Shown piece by piece: positions 9,310 to 17,491 of a stretch of DNA of 64,000 bases (within the stretch, counting starts at the first letter, position 1; each line of letters opens with the position of its first letter). The DNA is taken from NCBI RefSeq assembly GCF_030818485.1, contig NZ_JAUTAJ010000004.1:3318501-3382500 (forward strand), in the 5' to 3' direction. The position numbers were made by a program, and so were the translations under genes. Under the pieces are notes generated by a model. The model was not told the DNA's origin. It did no database searches and saw only the letters and a program-made list of their open reading frames with translations. Source of the stretch: Pseudoroseomonas cervicalis (GTDB lineage Bacteria; Pseudomonadota; Alphaproteobacteria; Acetobacterales; Acetobacteraceae).

Positions 9310-10186
9310 ACCAGGCGGCGGCGAGCATCAGCGCCGCGATCACCGCCATCATGCCGGCGGCGTTCAGCCCATGGTCCAGCCCCAGCAGATGCGGCACCAG
9401 GATGGCGGCGCCATAGCCGCCGCCGCCCATGGCGATCGCCGCCGCGCCGGAGATCAAGAACTGGTGGCGGTAATTGTCGGTCAGCAGCCGGGCGATGGCG
9501 GCGGGCGCGATCAGCGCCGCGATCACCAGGATCGAGCCCACCGCCCAGAAGGCGGCGACGCAGGCGACCGAGACCAGCACCAGCACCACCAGCGACAGCC
9601 CGCGCGGGGCGAAGCCGATGCTGGCGGCGAAATCCGGGTCGAAGGCGGCCAGCCGCAGCTCCTTCCACAGCAGCGCCAGCCCGGCCAGGGTCAACGCCAG
9701 CACGCCGGCCAGGGTGCGCGTCTCCTGCGGCAGCTCGGCCAGGGCCGCCGGGTCCCAGAGCGAGGACAGGCCGGTGGCGGAGGGCCAGATCAGCGCCTCG
9801 AGCTGGCCATAGAGCACGCAATCGACGTCGAGATCGACGGCGCGCGCGCCGCTCAGCTCGATCATGACGAGGCCAAGGGCGAACAGGCCGGAGAACACCA
9901 CGCCCATCACCGCGCCCGGCTCCAGCCGCGTCAGCCGGCGGATCAGGGCGATCAGCAGCGCCGCCAGCACCGCGGCGCCCATGGCGCCCACCACCATGGG
10001 CAGGGTGGCGCGGCTGCCGGAGACGATGAAGCCCATCACCAGCCCGGGCAGCACCGAATGGCTGATGGCGTCGCCCAGCAGGCTCTGCCGCGTCAGCAGC
10101 AGCAGATTGCCGAGCAGGCCGCAGGCCAGGCAGGCCATGATGGCGGCCAGCAGCGGCGCGAGGTCGAGCTGCAGGAAGGTGGTCAT
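9260..10186 (-). CDS. sitD: Manganese/iron ABC transporter permease (SitD-type)
   Basis: This is a 308-residue inner-membrane permease of the ABC-3 family with about nine hydrophobic segments. Family phrases are present: LLLTRQSLLGDAISHSVLPGLVMGF near residue 40 and AFWAVGSILVIAALIAPAAIARLL in the last third. Its ATG overlaps the stop of the upstream permease gene (ATGA), so it is the last gene of the four-gene operon. The final 16-17 residues (WSFRSAAGQGRNGV onwards) do not look like permease sequence and coincide with a palindromic element, so the native C-terminus has probably been replaced or extended. Confidence 0.93.
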   Translation of the reverse strand: MTTFLQLDLAPLLAAIMACLACGLLGNLLLLTRQSLLGDAISHSVLPGLVMGFIVSGSRATLPMVVGAMGAAVLAALLIALIRRLTRLEPGAVMGVVFSGLFALGLVMIELSGARAVDLDVDCVLYGQLEALIWPSATGLSSLWDPAALAELPQETRTLAGVLALTLAGLALLWKELRLAAFDPDFAASIGFAPRGLSLVVLVLVSVACVAAFWAVGSILVIAALIAPAAIARLLTDNYRHQFLISGAAAIAMGGGGYGAAILVPHLLGLDHGLNAAGMMAVIAALMLAAAWSFRSAAGQGRNGVAAL

Positions 10187-11088
10187 GCGCGGGCCTCCCG
10201 CCGCAGGCGGCGCTGGCGCAGCGCGAAGGCGACAACGCCGCGCGCCGGGGCGAACAGCAGCGCCAGCAGGAACAGGGCGCAGGCGGTCAGCGCGATGGTG
10301 GCGCCGGTGGGCAGGCCGGGCAGGGTGGCCGAGAGCCCGGCGCCGAACCAGGCCGCGACGGCGCCGAGGGCGCCCGCCAGCGGCACCATCACCGCCAGCC
10401 GCTCGGTGGCCAGCCGCGCGGTCGCCGCCGGCACCACCATCAGCGACACCACCAGGATCAGCCCGACGGCGCGCAGCCCGGCGACCGTCACCGCCAGCAT
10501 CAGCCCGAGCAGCGCGAGGTCCAGCAGCCGCACCGGCAGGCCGACGCTGGCGGCGTATTCGGCGTCGAAGCACAGCACCGCCAGCGGGCGGAACAGCAGC
10601 GCCAGCAGGGCCAGCGCCACCAGCGCCAGCACGGCGATCAGCGTGGCATCCGCCGCGCTCATCCCCGCCGCCTGGCCCAGGATGAAGCTGTTCAGCCCCG
10701 CCTGGCCGCCCACCGGCAGCGACTGCACCACCGAGACCAGCACGACGCCGATGCCGAAGCTGAGCGAGATGACCAGCGCCATCGCCGCATCGTCCCGCAG
10801 CCTGCCGCCGCGCGCGAGGGCGCCCGCCACCAGCACGCCGAGCGCCGCGGTCAGCGCGCCGCCGCCCAGCAGCAGCGGCAGGGAGCGCGGATTCCACCCC
10901 AGCCCAGCGGCCAGGATGAAGGCCAGGCAGATGCCCGGCAGGGTGGCGTGCGCCGCCGCATCGGCGATCAGCGCGCGGCCGCGCAGCAGCACGAAGCAGC
11001 CCAGCGCGCCGGCCGCCAGCCCGAAGGCGGCGACGCCCAGCGCCACCACCCGCGCATTGTAGCCCCCGCCGAGGGCCAGCACATTCAT
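10183..11088 (-). CDS. sitC: Manganese/iron ABC transporter permease (SitC-type)
   Basis: The protein has 301 residues from the ATG at 11088. I prefer this start to the ATG four codons upstream: it has GGAAGG just before it and overlaps the sitB stop as TGATG, whereas the upstream ATG is preceded only by the A-run of a repeat element. It is an ABC-3 family permease with about nine membrane helices, LLRGRALIADAAAHATLPG near the N-terminus and AVGLILVVSLMVVPAATARL near the C-terminus. It pairs with SitD as the membrane channel of the importer. Two different permeases fit the SitABCD/MntABCD layout rather than ZnuABC, which has one. Confidence 0.92.
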   Translation of the reverse strand: MNVLALGGGYNARVVALGVAAFGLAAGALGCFVLLRGRALIADAAAHATLPGICLAFILAAGLGWNPRSLPLLLGGGALTAALGVLVAGALARGGRLRDDAAMALVISLSFGIGVVLVSVVQSLPVGGQAGLNSFILGQAAGMSAADATLIAVLALVALALLALLFRPLAVLCFDAEYAASVGLPVRLLDLALLGLMLAVTVAGLRAVGLILVVSLMVVPAATARLATERLAVMVPLAGALGAVAAWFGAGLSATLPGLPTGATIALTACALFLLALLFAPARGVVAFALRQRRLRREARA

Positions 11089-12029
11089 CAACCCTTCCAT
11101 TTTTTTGCCAGGCTGCCGCTGTCGGGTTGGAAGGCGGGACGCGGCACGGGGGCGTGCTGCGCGTGGGGCTGGAGCAGGGTCGCGCCGCCGGGCGAAGACG
11201 CCCCGTCCATGGCGGGCTCCTCCCGTCCCGGCCCCGACCGGCAGCTGACAGAAAGAGCCGCGTCGGTGGCGAAGGCCAGCTCGCCGGGGGCGGAGACGGT
11301 GATGCGCCCGCCATAGGCCAGGGCCAGATTCTCCGGCGTGAAGGTGGTCCGCATCGGCCCGGCGGCGATGACGCCGCCATTCAGCAGGCAGACCTCGGAG
11401 AAGTAGTGCGGCGCCGTGGCCAGGTCGTGATGCACGGCGATGACCGTGCGGCCCTCCCGCCCCAGGCGCTGCAGCACGGCGATGATGGCGCGCTCGGTGG
11501 CGGCGTCGACGCCGGCGAAGGGCTCATCCATCAGGTAGAGATCGGCCTCCAGCGCCAAAGCGCGGGCGAGGAAGACGCGCTGCTGCTGGCCGCCGGAGAG
11601 CTGGCCGATCTGGCGTTCGGCGAAATCGGCCATGCCGACCTCGGCCAGGGCCGCGCGGGCGCGCTCCCGCTCGCTGCGCGGCAGCGGGCGGAACCAGCCG
11701 ATCCGCGGGTAGCGGCCCTGGCTGGCGATCTGCAGCACGGTCGCGGGGAAGTCCCAGTCGACGCTGGCGCGCTGCGGCAGGTAGCCCACCCGGCGGCGCG
11801 CGGCGGAGAGCGGCTGGCCGAAGAAGCGCACCTCGCCCGAGAGGCGCGGCACCAGGCCGAGCGCCGCCTTCAGCAGGGTGGATTTGCCGGCGCCATTGGG
11901 GCCGACAATGGCGGTCAGCCGCCCGGCGCCGGCCTGCCAGCGCACATCGCGCAGCACCGGCGCCTCGCGATAGGCGACCGAGAGGCCCTCGACCGCCAGG
12001 GCGGGGGTGGAGGCAGGGGCGGCGCTCAT
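11088..12029 (-). CDS. sitB: Manganese/iron ABC transporter ATP-binding protein (SitB-type)
   Basis: This 313-residue ABC ATPase has Walker A GPNGAGKST at 43-51, the signature LSGGQQQRVFLARAL and Walker B LYLMDEPFAGVD, followed by the H-loop VIAVHHDL. It powers import through SitC and SitD. Its ATG overlaps the sitA stop (ATGA) and its TGA overlaps the sitC start (TGATG). The conserved domain ends near residue 257. The last 57 or so residues (SVSCRSGPGREEP onwards) are encoded by a palindromic element at 11101-11255 and resemble nothing in the family. The element has kept the frame open to the coupled stop, so the enlarged protein is presumably made. Confidence 0.92.
   Translation of the reverse strand: MSAAPASTPALAVEGLSVAYREAPVLRDVRWQAGAGRLTAIVGPNGAGKSTLLKAALGLVPRLSGEVRFFGQPLSAARRRVGYLPQRASVDWDFPATVLQIASQGRYPRIGWFRPLPRSERERARAALAEVGMADFAERQIGQLSGGQQQRVFLARALALEADLYLMDEPFAGVDAATERAIIAVLQRLGREGRTVIAVHHDLATAPHYFSEVCLLNGGVIAAGPMRTTFTPENLALAYGGRITVSAPGELAFATDAALSVSCRSGPGREEPAMDGASSPGGATLLQPHAQHAPVPRPAFQPDSGSLAKKWKG
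11101..11255. repeat. Palindromic element (copy 6) inserted in frame at the sitB 3' end
   Basis: The left end TTTTTTGCCAGGCTGCCG and the right end CGGCAGCTGACAGAAAG are inverted copies. The inner part has GGCGGGACGCGGCAC on one side and CCGTCCCGGCCCCG on the other. It lies wholly inside the sitB reading frame and reaches to the base before the upstream alternative ATG of sitC. Confidence 0.8.
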
Positions 12030-13067
12030 CGGATGCCCGCCAGCCGGCCGGAGAAGCCGCGCGACGGCGCCTGGCCGCCCAGCGCCCGGGTGATGACCGT
12101 CACATTGTGGTCGATCATGCCGGGATAGGTCCCCTCATAGCTGCCCGGCGCGCCCATGGCGTCGGAGAACAGCTCGCCGCCGATGACAACACGGTGGCCG
12201 CGCGCCGCCGCGCCCTCGACCAGCGCCCGCACATTGCGGTCGGAGACCGAGCTCTCGACGAAGACCGCCGGGATGCGGCGCTCGACCAGGATGCCGACCA
12301 GCTCCTCGATGCGGCGCAGCCCGGCCTCCGACTCGGTGGACAGGCCCTGGATGCCCATCACCTCGATGCCGTAGCGGCGGGAGAAGTAGTTGAAGGCGTC
12401 ATGCGCCGTGACCAGCACGCGCTGCGGCGCCGGGATCGAGGCGATGGCCTGCCGCGCCCAGCCATCCAGCGCCTCCAGCTCCTGCCGCAGCGCGGCCAGG
12501 TTGGCGTCATAGGTGGCGGCGCCGGCCGGGTCGGGTCTCCTTCAGCTGCTGCGCGATGCGGGTGGCGACCTGCGACCAGAGCGAGACATCCATCCAGACA
12601 TGCGGGTCGGGATGGCCCTCCGCCCCCTCGGCGGCCAGCAGCGCCTCGCGCGGCAGCGACTCGGCCACCGCGACCACGGGCCGGCCGGTGCGGGCGATGC
12701 GGGTGAAGGCATCGGTCATTTTCCCCTCCAGCAGCAGGCCGCTGTAGAGGACCAGCCCGGCGCGCAGCAGCTTCGCCACATCCTCGCGCGTTGGCTTGTA
12801 GAGATGCGGGTCGACGCCCTCGCCCATCAGCACCTCGAGGGCGATGCGGTCGCCGCCGATGCGGCGGGCCAGGTCGCCCACCATGGCGGTGGTGGCCAGC
12901 ACGGACAGCCTGCCGGCGCCCGCGGCCGCGCCGCCGCCGCGGGCGGGCTGGGCGGCCAGGCCCCAGGGGAGCAGGGCGGCGGCCGCGGCACCGAGCAGCA
13001 GGGGCCGGCGCGACAGGAGGCGGGGGAGGGGCATCTCCGGCATTCTCCGATGTGGCGTGGTCGTCAT
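12026..13067 (-). pseudogene. sitA: Manganese-binding periplasmic protein SitA, single-base frameshift
   Basis: Two adjoining minus-strand frames together make one cluster A-I (ZnuA/SitA-type) binding protein of about 346 residues. The first (13067 to about 12536) has a signal peptide (SRRPLLLGAAAAALLPWG) and the metal-ligand regions VDPHLYKP and DPHVWMD. The second (to 12026) has GIQGLSTESEAG and GELFSDAMG, supplying the Glu and Asp ligands typical of Mn/Fe rather than Zn proteins. They join exactly if one of the three G at 12533-12535 (C on the coding strand) is removed: the protein then runs KETDPAGAATYDANL without a gap. As read, frame 1 stops at LKETRPGRRRHL. Either importer function is lost or the base is a sequencing error. 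The start is uncertain between 13067 and two internal ATGs. Confidence 0.88.
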
Positions 13068-13105
13068 CTGGTGCCAGGAGCGGCACCTTCAAGCGTGGGC
13101 AGCAG

Positions 13106-13125
13106 AATGAAGCCAAGGCTACATT
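13106..13125. promoter_or_regulatory. Candidate MntR operator between sitA and mntR
   Basis: AATGAAGCC-AA-GGCTACATT is a 9-base inverted repeat with one mismatch and a 2-base centre. It resembles the general form of known MntR boxes (an AT-rich outside with AGC/GCT arms) and lies in the divergent gap between the manganese importer and its likely regulator. Binding would be expected to repress sitABCD when manganese is plentiful. The pattern is seen directly; the assignment is inference. Confidence 0.7.
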
Positions 13126-13178
13126 TTGCGCAAGGGGGGCGTGGCTGCTAGAGCGCGCCGAGGGTCAGGGGCACCGGC

Positions 13179-13637
13179 ATGGAGCAGGACAAGGACATGG
13201 CGGCCGCCGAGGGCGCCGATGAGGAGGCGCAGGCGCAGGCGCAGGAAGCCGCGCGCCATGCCTCGGCGCGCTCGGCCCGCGCCAGCGCCCTGCTGCATGA
13301 CTATGTGGAGCTGATCGACGATCTGCTGACCACGGGCGGCGAGGCGCGGCCGACCGACATCGCCCGCCGGCTCGGCGTCTCCCACGCCACGGCGATCAAG
13401 GCGGTGGCGCGGCTGAAGCGCGAGGGGCTGGCCCATTCCAAGCCCTATCGCGGCGTCTTCCTGACCGAGGCCGGGCGGGCACTGGCGGCCGAGGTGCGGG
13501 CGCGCCACCGGGTGGTGGTGGATGTGCTGCTGGCGCTCGGCGTGCCGCCCGAGATCGCCGAGATCGATGCCGAGGGCATCGAGCACCATGTCAGCGACGC
13601 GACGCTGGCGGCCTTCGAGAGATTCCTGGGGCGCTAG
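13179..13637 (+). CDS. mntR: Manganese-responsive regulator MntR (DtxR family)
   Basis: The 152-residue protein has an Ala/Glu/Gln-rich N-terminal tail of about 35 residues. A DtxR-type winged helix follows (DYVELIDDLL, EARPTDIARRLGVSHATAIKAVARLKREGL, then the wing LTEAGRALA). The dimerisation and metal-binding helix region contains RHRVVVDVLLALGVPPEIAEIDAEGIEHHVS, where the HR, the Asp/Glu cluster and EHHVS are metal-ligand positions in MntR proteins. It lacks the SH3 domain of DtxR/IdeR, as expected for MntR. It is transcribed away from sitABCD, which fits a manganese-dependent repressor of that operon. The ATG has AGGGG 7-8 bases upstream. Confidence 0.92.
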   Translation: MEQDKDMAAAEGADEEAQAQAQEAARHASARSARASALLHDYVELIDDLLTTGGEARPTDIARRLGVSHATAIKAVARLKREGLAHSKPYRGVFLTEAGRALAAEVRARHRVVVDVLLALGVPPEIAEIDAEGIEHHVSDATLAAFERFLGR

Positions 13638-13654
13638 GAAGGGTGAGAGCCAAC

Positions 13655-13820
13655 CCATCTATCCCCAAGATGGCTTGACCATTTGCTATTTCGGTATCAG
13701 CATTGGAACGCTCCTGAAAAGGAGCTGCGAAGAACCCTGAGAAGCGGTTCTGGTGCTGGTTGCCGCCGGATGGTGGTGAGCTCGATTAAGGTGGCGCAAG
13801 CCACCGTGTCGCGTGCCACC
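13655..13820. other. Cluster of short hairpins, possible structured RNA
   Basis: The 243-base gap between mntR and the next gene is AT-richer than its surroundings. It holds CCATCT/AGATGG (13655-13673), GCTCCT-GAAA-AGGAGC (13710-13725), GAACC/GGTTC (13732-13750) and GGTGGC-GCAA-GCCACC (13790-13805). Two of the four have perfect 6-base stems closed by GNRA tetraloops, which is typical of folded RNA rather than DNA operators. The first hairpin may simply terminate mntR. No known RNA family was recognised. Confidence 0.35.
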
Positions 13821-13880
13821 CACATTTAATTGGGTGAGTCCTGCGCTGGAGTCGGTTCTCCTTTTGAGGAGCAACCGCCT

Positions 13881-15239
13881 ATGAAGCCCGCCAAAATTAT
13901 TTTGAAATTCGAAGTCCTCGCTGACCAAGTCCATGGTCCGGTGAAGCGCTTGATCGGATTCGTCTCGGCCAGAAGTATGCTTGGACTATTTGACGCTGCC
14001 GATTTGGATGCAAATCCGCGTTCCGCCAAAGCCGGCTCAGTCACCCAGGCAATCATGCAGAGCATTCAGGCCGATGCGGATGTCTTTCCGTTCAAAACGA
14101 AGGGTATCCTTATCGGATGTGCCAAGCACGAGATCCTGCAGCGGCACCGTGTTGAACTACGTTTTGGTGAGCCTCATCTCGAGGGCGTCCTCGATGGTGG
14201 GCATAACATGCTGGCCATTGGAACCTACATCCTTCAAACAGCACTCGGAGACGAGAAGGTCGTCAAGCGTATAAAGCTCTGGGATGATTTCAAGAAAATT
14301 TGGGCCGAGAACCGCGCTGCGATCGAGGAAATCCGTAATGATTTGGCCTTTCTGGTCCCCGTCGAAGTGCTTGTTCCGGCGGGAGATAGTGAGGACATTC
14401 TGATAGATTTCCGATCTCATCTCTTTGATATTTGCTCGGCCCGCAATAATAATGCCGAGCTTTCTTTGGAAACGAAGGCTAATCAGAAAGGATTTTACGA
14501 AGAGATCAAGAAAGCCTTGCCCAAGGCCATAGCTGATCGCATCGAGTGGAAGTCCAATGAGGCCGGTGGTGACGTAAAGGTTCGCGATATCATCGCGCTT
14601 AGCTGGATTCCGCTGCGTCTGGTCCAACTCCCAAAGCATGTGCGCGTGCCGGTTCCGCAGAACATCTATCGGAACAAGGGCGAATGCGCGAAGCTCTTCG
14701 ACGATCTGATGAGCGATGCGGGAGTGTCTAAGGCGGTTAACGGCGCCATGCATGAGTTGATCGATCCGGCGATCAAAAGCGCGATCGCCATTCTCGGCGA
14801 CCTGCCGGGCCTCTACGACAAGATTTATGCCGAATTCCCAGCTGCCTACAATAAAGTCGGAGACTTCGGCCGAATGAGTGTTGTCCGAATCTACGACGTA
14901 AATCGCAAGACTGACGGGAACCGGAAGTATCTCCGCTCCCAGCCCGAGACACATTTTACCGAGAAGCCGGTTAAGTACAGTTACCCTGACGGGTTCATCA
15001 TCCCGCTCGTCTACGGATTGAGTGCTTTGATGGATGTCAGGGAAGGTAAGGTGGTGTGGAAAACGGATCCGAAGGCCTTTCTCGACAAAAATTTTGCCGA
15101 CATTGCCCGAGCTTATCGCATTGTCCTGGAGATGGCGAAGTTCGATCCACAGAAGATTGGTAAGGGGGAGTCCTCTTACGACTTTGCATTCGGTGAATTC
15201 GAGAAGGCTTTGCTGAAACAGCAGGCGGCTGCGGCCTGA
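13881..15239 (+). CDS. AIPR/DGQHR-like protein, possible abortive-infection gene
   Basis: The 452-residue protein starts at an ATG with GAGGAG 9 bases upstream; the frame extends 17 codons further back without a convincing start. Composition and codon use (many AAA, GAT and ATT codons) differ sharply from the rest of the window, which suggests transfer. Visible features are GVLDGGHNMLAIGTYI with D105-H108, then PVEVLVP and DICSARNNNAELS (183 onwards), then a charged helical region. A DG(Q/G)H motif followed by a strand and an ARN..N segment resembles the AIPR (abortive phage infection) and DndB/DGQHR families. That match is by eye, and I would not give a mechanism. The gene stands alone between housekeeping loci. 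Confidence 0.8.
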   Translation: MKPAKIILKFEVLADQVHGPVKRLIGFVSARSMLGLFDAADLDANPRSAKAGSVTQAIMQSIQADADVFPFKTKGILIGCAKHEILQRHRVELRFGEPHLEGVLDGGHNMLAIGTYILQTALGDEKVVKRIKLWDDFKKIWAENRAAIEEIRNDLAFLVPVEVLVPAGDSEDILIDFRSHLFDICSARNNNAELSLETKANQKGFYEEIKKALPKAIADRIEWKSNEAGGDVKVRDIIALSWIPLRLVQLPKHVRVPVPQNIYRNKGECAKLFDDLMSDAGVSKAVNGAMHELIDPAIKSAIAILGDLPGLYDKIYAEFPAAYNKVGDFGRMSVVRIYDVNRKTDGNRKYLRSQPETHFTEKPVKYSYPDGFIIPLVYGLSALMDVREGKVVWKTDPKAFLDKNFADIARAYRIVLEMAKFDPQKIGKGESSYDFAFGEFEKALLKQQAAAA

Positions 15240-15248
15240 CATTGTCAG

Positions 15249-15279
15249 AGGGGCGGCGCCTAGAACGGGTGCCGCCCTC
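15249..15279 (+). terminator. Hairpin terminator after the AIPR-like gene
   Basis: GGGCGGC (15251-15257) pairs with GCCGCCC (15271-15277) about 10 bases after the stop codon. There is no clear T-run. The remaining 90 bases to the next gene are AT-richer like the island, and I see nothing else in them. Confidence 0.55.
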
Positions 15280-15371
15280 ATCGCTGTCTGAATGTGTATT
15301 TAATCAGGAAGGCGCTTATAATTCCCAGACACGCTGCGCCAGCGGATCGTCTAGGGGGCGCCCCGCCGGAT

Positions 15372-16361
15372 TCAGGCGGAGAGCGCCCGGGCGAACACCG
15401 CCGGGTCGACATTGCCGCCGCTCAGCACGATGCCGGTGGTCTTCCCCTGCGCGGGCAGCTTGCCGGCCAGCAGCGCCGCCAGCGCCACCGCGCCGCCCGG
15501 CTCCACCACCAGCTTCAGCGCCTCGAAGGCGAAGCGCATGGCGCGGAACACCTCCTCCGGCGTCACCACGGCGGCGCCCTTCAGCCGGGGCTGGTTGACG
15601 GCGAAGGTCAGCGCGCCGGGGCGCATCGACAGCAGCGCGTCGCACAGCCCCGCCCCCTTGCCGTCATTGGCCAGCCGCTCCCCGGCGGCGAGCGAGCGGG
15701 CGGTGTCGTCCCAGCCCTCCGGCTCCACCGCCCAGACCGCGGTGGCGGGGGAGGCGCCCTCGACCGCGAGGGCGCAGCCGGCGATCAGCCCGCCGCCGCC
15801 GGTGCAGACCGCCAGCGTGTCGAGGGCGAGGCCGGCCTCGGCCGCATCCTCGATCAGCTCCAGCGCCAGCGTGCCCTGGCCGGCCACCACATCGGGGTGG
15901 TCGAAGGGCGGGATGATGCTGGCGCCGCGCTCGGCGGCCAGCCTGTCCGCCAGCACTTCCCGGTCGGTGGTGGCGCGGTCGAAGAAGGTGATCTCGGGGC
16001 CCCAGCGGCGGGTGCTCTCGACCTTGATGGAGGGCGCGTCCTGCGGCATGGCGATCAGCGCCCGCACCCCCTCGGCCGCGGCGGCGCAGGCCACCGCCTG
16101 GCCGTGATTGCCCGAGGAATGGGTGACGACGCCGGCCGCGCGCTGCGCCGCATCCAGCTTCAGCACCGCGTTGGTGGCGCCGCGGAACTTGAAGCTGCCG
16201 GTGCGCTGCAGCGGCTCGGGCTTCACCAGCACGGTGCCGCCGGCCAGCTCGTCCAGCAGCGGATGGCGCAGCATCGGCGTGCGGACGACACGGCCGCGCA
16301 GCCGCTCCGCCGCCTCGCGGACATCCTGGTGGCTGGGCAGGCGGGGCGGGATGGCGTTCAT
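15372..16361 (-). CDS. PLP-dependent threonine/serine dehydratase family protein
   Basis: This 329-residue type II PLP enzyme has the Schiff-base lysine in GSFKFRGA (K58), the substrate loop THSSGNHGQAVA and the phosphate-binding loop CTGGGGLIAG. The length excludes the C-terminal ACT domain of biosynthetic IlvA, so it is closer to catabolic threonine dehydratase, serine racemase or hydroxyaspartate dehydratase. Its ATG overlaps the stop of the upstream FAD oxidoreductase (ATGA), so the two form one operon. The pairing with a DAO-type oxidase suggests amino-acid catabolism; the exact substrate is not determined. Confidence 0.9.
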   Translation of the reverse strand: MNAIPPRLPSHQDVREAAERLRGRVVRTPMLRHPLLDELAGGTVLVKPEPLQRTGSFKFRGATNAVLKLDAAQRAAGVVTHSSGNHGQAVACAAAAEGVRALIAMPQDAPSIKVESTRRWGPEITFFDRATTDREVLADRLAAERGASIIPPFDHPDVVAGQGTLALELIEDAAEAGLALDTLAVCTGGGGLIAGCALAVEGASPATAVWAVEPEGWDDTARSLAAGERLANDGKGAGLCDALLSMRPGALTFAVNQPRLKGAAVVTPEEVFRAMRFAFEALKLVVEPGGAVALAALLAGKLPAQGKTTGIVLSGGNVDPAVFARALSA

Positions 16362-17491
16362 GCGGGCACCTCTGAAGGCTGGGCGGGCTGGAAGCGGAGC
16401 GGGTCGAGCAGCGGCAGGATGGCGGCCAGCGCGCCCGGATCCTCGCCATTGACCAGGGCGGCCAGCAGCCGCCCCTGCGCCGGCGCGGTCTGGATGCCGT
16501 AGCCACCCTGCCCGATCATGTGGAAGAAGCCGGCCTCCTCGGCCGCGCCGATCGCCATGGAGCGGTCCGGCAGGAAGCTGCGCAGCCCGGCCCAGCTATG
16601 CTCGACCCGGCGCACCTGGATGTCGAGCGCGGTCGTCAGCCGGTCCACCGCGATGGCGATGTCGAGCTCGTCCGGCTGCGCGTCGCCGGGCGGATCCGGC
16701 GTCTCGTCGGCGGGGGAGAGCATCAGCCTGCCGCGCGCCTCGGGCCTGGCGTACCAGAGGGCGCCGACATCGCCGGTGAGCGGCCAGGCGGCCACATCCC
16801 AGGGCGCCGGGTCGATGATCAGCGCGGTGCGCCGCATCGGCTGCAGGCCGAGCGGGCGCAGCCCGGCGGCGCGCGCCACCTCGTCGCCCCAGGCGCCGGC
16901 GGCATTCACCAGGATGGGCGCCACATGCACGGCGCCGCCCATGGTCTCGGCATGCCACAGCCCGTTCTGCTTCCAGATGCGTCCCGCCCGGTGGCGCAGC
17001 GCCAGCGCGCCGCCCTGCCGCCGCAGCACCCGCAAAAAACCCTGGTGCAGCGCGGCGACATCGATCTCCATCACCCCCGGCTCATGCGCCGCCGCCACGG
17101 CATAGCCGGGGCGCAGCGCCGGGACCATCGCCTGCGCCTCGGCGAGGGTGAGCGGGCGGAACTCGTCGCCCTGCTCCAGCAGATCCTGCAGCGCCGGCAG
17201 CTGGTCCTCCGGCGCCAGATGCAGCGCGCCGCGCGGCTGCAGCAGCGGCACCTCGGTGAAGCCCTCGGGCGGCGCGGCCAGGAAGCCGCGCGCCGCGCGG
17301 GTCAGCGCCCGGATGTCGGGATTGCCCCAGTTCGGCTCCCACAGCGCGGCGGAGCGGCCGGTGCTGTGGTAGCCGGCGCTGTCCTCCGCCTCCAGCAGCG
17401 CGACGCGGCGCGTCGCGGACAGATGCGCGGCGGCGGTGGCGCCCGCCATGCCGGCGCCGATCACCAGCGCCTCGAAGCTCTCGGTCTGCAT
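16358..17491 (-). CDS. FAD-dependent amino-acid oxidoreductase (DAO family)
   Basis: The 377-residue protein starts with a Rossmann FAD motif, VIGAGMAGATAAAHL (residues 10-24), then EAEDSAGYHSTGRSAAL, the DAO-family segment. VNAAGAWGDEVARAAGL and the C-terminal GLRSFLPDRSMAIGAAEEAGFFHMIGQGGYGIQ-type region complete the FAD site. The family oxidises D-amino acids, glycine, sarcosine or related amines; which one is not evident. It is the first gene of a two-gene operon with the PLP dehydratase and is divergent from the ABC importer at 17651. Confidence 0.9.
   Translation of the reverse strand: MQTESFEALVIGAGMAGATAAAHLSATRRVALLEAEDSAGYHSTGRSAALWEPNWGNPDIRALTRAARGFLAAPPEGFTEVPLLQPRGALHLAPEDQLPALQDLLEQGDEFRPLTLAEAQAMVPALRPGYAVAAAHEPGVMEIDVAALHQGFLRVLRRQGGALALRHRAGRIWKQNGLWHAETMGGAVHVAPILVNAAGAWGDEVARAAGLRPLGLQPMRRTALIIDPAPWDVAAWPLTGDVGALWYARPEARGRLMLSPADETPDPPGDAQPDELDIAIAVDRLTTALDIQVRRVEHSWAGLRSFLPDRSMAIGAAEEAGFFHMIGQGGYGIQTAPAQGRLLAALVNGEDPGALAAILPLLDPLRFQPAQPSEVPA

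Noticed and set aside
12358..13116. Alternative 252-codon minus-strand frame over sitA
   Set aside because: It is Pro/Arg/Gly-rich and lacks domain features, whereas the two sitA frames carry the signal peptide and metal-ligand motifs.
15316..15321. TATAAT resembling a minus-10 promoter box downstream of the AIPR-like gene
   Set aside because: No matching minus-35 and no plus-strand gene follows; the next gene reads toward it from the other strand. It is likely chance in an AT-richer patch.
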